Positions 62,869-64,000 of a stretch of DNA of 64,000 bases are shown here, one piece after another. Positions within the stretch are counted from its first letter, which is position 1. Each line of letters starts with the position of its first letter. The stretch spans positions 154,123 through 218,122 of the forward strand of contig NZ_VIGC02000007.1 in the NCBI RefSeq assembly GCF_006569185.2. Direction: 5' to 3'. The stretch is from Litorilinea aerophila (GTDB taxonomy: Bacteria; Chloroflexota; Anaerolineae; Caldilineales; Caldilineaceae). The position numbers and the translations under genes are program-made. A model generated the notes under the pieces. That model worked only from the letters and a program-made list of their open reading frames with translations, ran no database searches and was not told the origin of the DNA.

Positions 62869-62949
62869 GTAAATCCCGGCAGAAATTCGCCGATGGTTTC
62901 CACTAGAGGGAGTGCCGCTTAATTTCTGCCGCGGTATTTACGCCAGACT
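62869..62949. repeat. Palindromic intergenic repeat, copy C
   Basis: Its reverse complement matches copy B at 48.9 kb: AGTCTGGCGTAAATACC, CGGCAGAAATT, GCGGCAC, CTCTAG, CATCGGCGAATTTCTGCC, GGGATTT. The arms GGCAGAAATT (62878-62887) and AATTTCTGCC (62921-62930) pair perfectly, and the outer GTAAAT/ATTTAC also pair. The copy lacks the four internal direct repeats of copy B. It encodes the last residues and stop codon of the O-antigen-ligase-like gene. Confidence 0.85.
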
Positions 62950-64000
62950 GTACCAGGTAAAAGATCAACACCCACACCAGCATCAGGTCCGGCAGCGCGT
63001 AGCTGGCGTCGATGAGGCCGTGGGCGAGCCCGGCCGCCACGGCCGCCAGCAGCCCTGTCGCCAGGGCCTTCGTTTCCCCCCCGGCCGACCGCGCCCGCAA
63101 GCTCCGCCAGAGTCCCGCAACGCCCACCCCGAAATAGCCCAGCGCCAGCGCCAGCCCCGGGAGCCCCAGCCGGGTCCACCAGTCCAGGATCCAGTTGTGG
63201 GGATGGTTGAGGTCGGGCTCCTGCCAGGCGGTGGGCAGCAGGTATTGGCTGCGGTAGCTGTAGAGGAAGTTGTCCGGACCCACCCCCAGCAGCGGATGAT
63301 CCAGGGCCATCTGCCAGGCACTGCGCCAGAGCTGGAGGCGCAGGTAACCGGTGCCCTGGCGGAGATCCAGCAGCCCCTGGAAGCGGGCCGTGTGCAGGAA
63401 CGGGGTCAGGGCCAGGGCCATGAGCAGACATATGCCAGCCATCCATGCCAGAATCCGTCGTCTCTGGCCTGGAGGCACCCGCTGCCCATAGGCGGCCAGG
63501 GCCAGGGTAACCAGGGCCGCCGGCAGGCCCAGGAAGATCGCCCCCTTGCTGAAGGTGAGGAGCAGGGCCGCACCCTGCACGCCGGCCAGGATGGCCCATA
63601 CGACCCAGAGCCGCCCGCGCCGGGTGAACAGGAGCAGGGCCAGGGTCACAGCCAGGGAGCGCTCCAGGTAAAGGGCCAGGTTGTTGGGGGAGCCGTAGAG
63701 GCTGCGGATGCGCTGTACGCCTTCTGCCTGGATGAGCTGGGCATCGGCCACATACTGCCCCAGGCCGATGGCTGCCACCACCGTGCTGCCCGCCAGCCAG
63801 GCCACGAGCAGCAGGCGCGCCGAGGTCGGCCAGGTCGGGTCATGGCGGAGCCCCTGCAGGGCCAGGGCGAAGAGGCCGGCCGCCAGGAAGACCGTGCGCC
63901 ATTCCCGCAGCGCGACGCCGCCATGGGCTGCGGCAACCGCGCTGACCAACGCCCAGCTGACCAGGGCGGCCAGCAGCCACTGCTGCCGGCGTTGCCACGG
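62903..64000 (-). CDS. O-antigen ligase/polymerase-like membrane protein, 5' end outside window
   Basis: At least 365 residues with about ten helices; the frame is open to the right window edge, so the N-terminus is missing. The Wzy/WaaL-type signature LLGVGPDNFLYSYRSQYLLP...DLNHPHNWILDWWTRLGLPGLAL is clear, with the long extracytoplasmic loop that carries the conserved Arg and His residues. Such enzymes join or polymerise polyprenyl-linked glycans at the outer membrane face. The last 15 or so residues (SGVNTAAEIKRHSL) are encoded by repeat copy C and are probably not part of the ancestral protein. Confidence 0.88.
   Translation of the reverse strand, partial: PWQRRQQWLLAALVSWALVSAVAAAHGGVALREWRTVFLAAGLFALALQGLRHDPTWPTSARLLLVAWLAGSTVVAAIGLGQYVADAQLIQAEGVQRIRSLYGSPNNLALYLERSLAVTLALLLFTRRGRLWVVWAILAGVQGAALLLTFSKGAIFLGLPAALVTLALAAYGQRVPPGQRRRILAWMAGICLLMALALTPFLHTARFQGLLDLRQGTGYLRLQLWRSAWQMALDHPLLGVGPDNFLYSYRSQYLLPTAWQEPDLNHPHNWILDWWTRLGLPGLALALGYFGVGVAGLWRSLRARSAGGETKALATGLLAAVAAGLAHGLIDASYALPDLMLVWVLIFYLVQSGVNTAAEIKRHSL

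Overview
The window is a continuous, gene-dense, GC-rich stretch of bacterial chromosome with no phage, insertion sequence, CRISPR array or rRNA. The gene set suggests a Chloroflexota bacterium, perhaps of the Caldilinea/Litorilinea type. That is an inference from several features: isopentenyl phosphate kinase in a bacterium, zinc-ribbon/LysM and Pro/Thr-rich surface proteins, a CHAT-domain protein, a GH4/uronate cluster and a lone mreB. No 16S rRNA or other phylogenetic marker was available to settle it. Many genes have long shadow open frames on the opposite strand; these are left out.

Layout, left third. Positions 1-7151 (minus strand) hold a gene string reading permease, S9 peptidase, membrane glycosyltransferase-like protein and a class A penicillin-binding protein cut by the left edge. 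Divergent from it are a small membrane protein and then the complete F1Fo ATP synthase operon (a, c, b, delta, alpha, gamma, beta, epsilon; 8316-15470), preceded by a small two-helix protein. Next come mreB with an unusual structured leader and a possible hydrophobic leader peptide, ridA, a four-domain S1 RNA-binding protein, clpC with a leader of about 420 nt, and a beta-hydroxyacid dehydrogenase.

Middle. 23.6-28 kb has a membrane 4Fe-4S protein with a PduO-type cobalamin adenosyltransferase, a universal stress protein, a glycosidase-like TIM-barrel protein and tRNA-Val(TAC). 28-32 kb has selA, isopentenyl phosphate kinase and an M50 site-2 protease, with an 18-bp minisatellite starting at the last codon of the kinase. 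32-42 kb is a co-oriented run of envelope and unknown genes: zinc-ribbon/LysM, HEAT, unknown, AEC transporter, TPR, FecR-like, GT39-like, degenerate UbiA-like and a membrane coiled-coil protein. 42-49 kb has TlyA, a decaprenyl-phosphate phosphoribosyltransferase-like UbiA enzyme, a PHP-AlbA_2 fusion protein and Lon.

Right third. 49-56 kb is a carbohydrate locus. A minus-strand operon (zinc dehydrogenase, then sugar-phosphate isomerase/epimerase) is divergent from uxuA, two GH4 glycosidases (the second a clear MelA) and galE, which together suggest use of uronate- and galactose-containing glycans. 56-57 kb carries two compact minus-strand units: a gene for a small membrane protein and an apparent small RNA of about 83 nt, each with its own promoter and terminator. 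After these come an M24 peptidase, a sugar-nucleotide epimerase, a CHAT protein whose catalytic Cys position is Ser and whose mRNA looks leaderless, gnd, a TlpA-type thioredoxin and an O-antigen-ligase-like protein cut by the right edge. An imperfect palindromic repeat occurs at 15.5, 48.9 and 62.9 kb; two copies touch the ends of coding regions.
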